Under the pieces are notes generated by a model that searched no databases, was not told the origin of the DNA, and was given only the letters and a program-made list of their open reading frames with translations. From positions 1-64,000 of the forward strand of contig BNZI01000001.1 in the NCBI GenBank assembly GCA_026000945.1: DNA of 64,000 nucleotides, given 5' to 3'. Positions 63,159 through 64,000 of this stretch are shown here, piece after piece. The position numbers were made by a program, and so were the translations under genes. How positions within the stretch are numbered: position 1 is the first letter of the stretch; the number at the start of each line of letters is the position of its first letter. This DNA is from Clostridia bacterium (GTDB lineage Bacteria > Bacillota > Clostridia > Lachnospirales > Lachnospiraceae).

Positions 63159-63334
63159 GCGCTACGCTTGCTTCAACGCTTTAACATTTAGGATAAAAAG
63201 AAACGAGAAGAGAATTGCTTGATCAACTCTGTGACATATTCGACATTAAACTGTGATTATATGATTGCCTCAAAACATGGTATAAATGGAATCTTTTCGG
63301 TCATACTAGGAATAAGTATGAAAGGAGGATCCGA

Positions 63335-64000
63335 ATGGACAAAGAACAAGAGCAAGCAAGTAATGGGGCAAGGGGGCGGCAGTCAGATGAGGAAGCTTCA
63401 CAAAAAAATGAACAAATTAAAGAGTTTGGACAAGTTACTTTAGATGACAGTCGCACGAAAATTCATTTGCTATGTATTATCGGTGAAATTGAAGGTCATG
63501 AAAGTATGTCAGGTAGTTCAAAGACAACGAAATATGAGCATATTTTGCCAAAATTAGCAGAAATTGAAGATACGCAGGAAATAGAAGGAATGCTGATTCT
63601 GCTCAATACCGTAGGTGGAGATGTGGAAGCTGGATTAGCGATTTCAGAAATGATTGCTTCCTTAACAATACCTACGGTTTCTTTGGTTTTGGGAGGTAGT
63701 CATTCCATTGGTGTTCCCTTAGCAGTTTCTTCTAGTTATTCCTTTATTGTTCCAACAGGAACAATGCTAATTCATCCAGTAAGAATGAGTGGAACGATTA
63801 TCGGTGTTACACAAACTTATGATTATTTCAAAAAAATTCAGGATAGAATTACTGGATTTGTGGTGAATCATGCAAAGATTTCCGAAAAACGTTTGGAAGA
63901 GTTAATGCTAGCAACGGGTATTCTAACCAAAGACGTAGGAACGATTTTAATTGGAGAAGAAACAGTTAAAGAAGGACTAATTAATGAAATTGGTGGCATT
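63335..64000 (+). CDS. ClpP/TepA-like serine protease (truncated by window end)
   Basis: An ATG after AAAGGAGGATCC opens a frame that stays open for 222 codons to the window edge. After a charged Q/E-rich leader (about 45 residues) it has CIIGEIEGHES, LLNTVGGDVEAGLAI (oxyanion region), GGSHSIGVPLAVSS (catalytic Ser in GGSHSIG) and MLIHPVRMSG (His position). The pattern matches the ClpP-fold YmfB/TepA group known in Bacillus and Clostridia. It lies upstream of DNA translocase genes in some genomes, but that cannot be checked here. Confidence 0.88.
   Translation, partial: MDKEQEQASNGARGRQSDEEASQKNEQIKEFGQVTLDDSRTKIHLLCIIGEIEGHESMSGSSKTTKYEHILPKLAEIEDTQEIEGMLILLNTVGGDVEAGLAISEMIASLTIPTVSLVLGGSHSIGVPLAVSSSYSFIVPTGTMLIHPVRMSGTIIGVTQTYDYFKKIQDRITGFVVNHAKISEKRLEELMLATGILTKDVGTILIGEETVKEGLINEIGGI

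Overview
The window comes from a low-G+C, endospore-forming Gram-positive bacterium, most likely an anaerobic member of the Clostridia. This rests on the sporulation genes (gerW/ytfJ, spoIIIAA-AD, spoIIGA-sigE-sigG-sigK), strong AGGAGG ribosome binding sites, AT-rich coding sequence, and the remA-gmk-rpoZ-rimO-pgsA-cinA order. I cannot name the genus from sequence alone.

Layout. 0.2-3.1 kb: a polymorphic-toxin cassette, with a PAAR-like (DUF4280-type) protein carrying a C-terminal toxin domain, its immunity gene, an orphan deaminase-type toxin tip and a frameshifted partner. 3.8-9.4 kb: housekeeping operon remA-gmk-rpoZ-rimO-pgsA-cinA plus two less-known genes. 9.6-15.7 kb: gerW, a HAD phosphatase, a foldase-like lipoprotein, rhodanese, a C1 cysteine protease, rdgB and a YfcE-type phosphoesterase. 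15.8-16.4 kb: tRNA cluster Pro-Gly-Arg-His-Gln. 16.4-22 kb: rnc (with an unusual duplicated leader), smc, ftsY. 22.7-32 kb: a choline-binding-like repeat surface protein, tRNA-Met, an FAD oxidoreductase, an orphan hsdS, galE, malY-like and a frameshifted SieB-like gene. 32.3-42.7 kb: a type I restriction-modification locus, hsdM-hsdS-fic-hsdR, with a tyrosine recombinase and an inverted silent hsdS cassette, so specificity is probably phase variable. 43.4-48 kb: GIY-YIG/DUF4357 protein, a small RNA candidate, a ROK kinase and a BCCT transporter. 49.4-51.6 kb: spoIIIAA-AD without AE-AH. 52-54 kb: DAHP synthase and a PAP2 protein. 54.9-58.2 kb: spoIIGA-sigE-sigG-sigK. 58.4-64 kb: TtcA-like enzyme, ABC exporter, PAS/GGDEF/EAL protein and a ClpP/TepA-like protease that runs off the window.

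The most unusual structure is a family of non-coding repeats in many intergenic gaps (about 10.4, 22.0, 25.1, 27.1, 30.2, 40.6, 42.9, 45.8, 48.1, 54.4 and 59.3 kb). Members have two characteristic, different ends with short inverted termini (around GTGTTCA). Some are short (about 120-200 bp); others have expanded internally into tandem arrays of a roughly 113-bp unit, the largest at 48.07-49.21 kb. Two oppositely oriented arrays bracket the recombinase and silent hsdS cassette. I could not assign this family to a named element.

Calls come from reading the sequence and remembered family motifs; no database searches were run.
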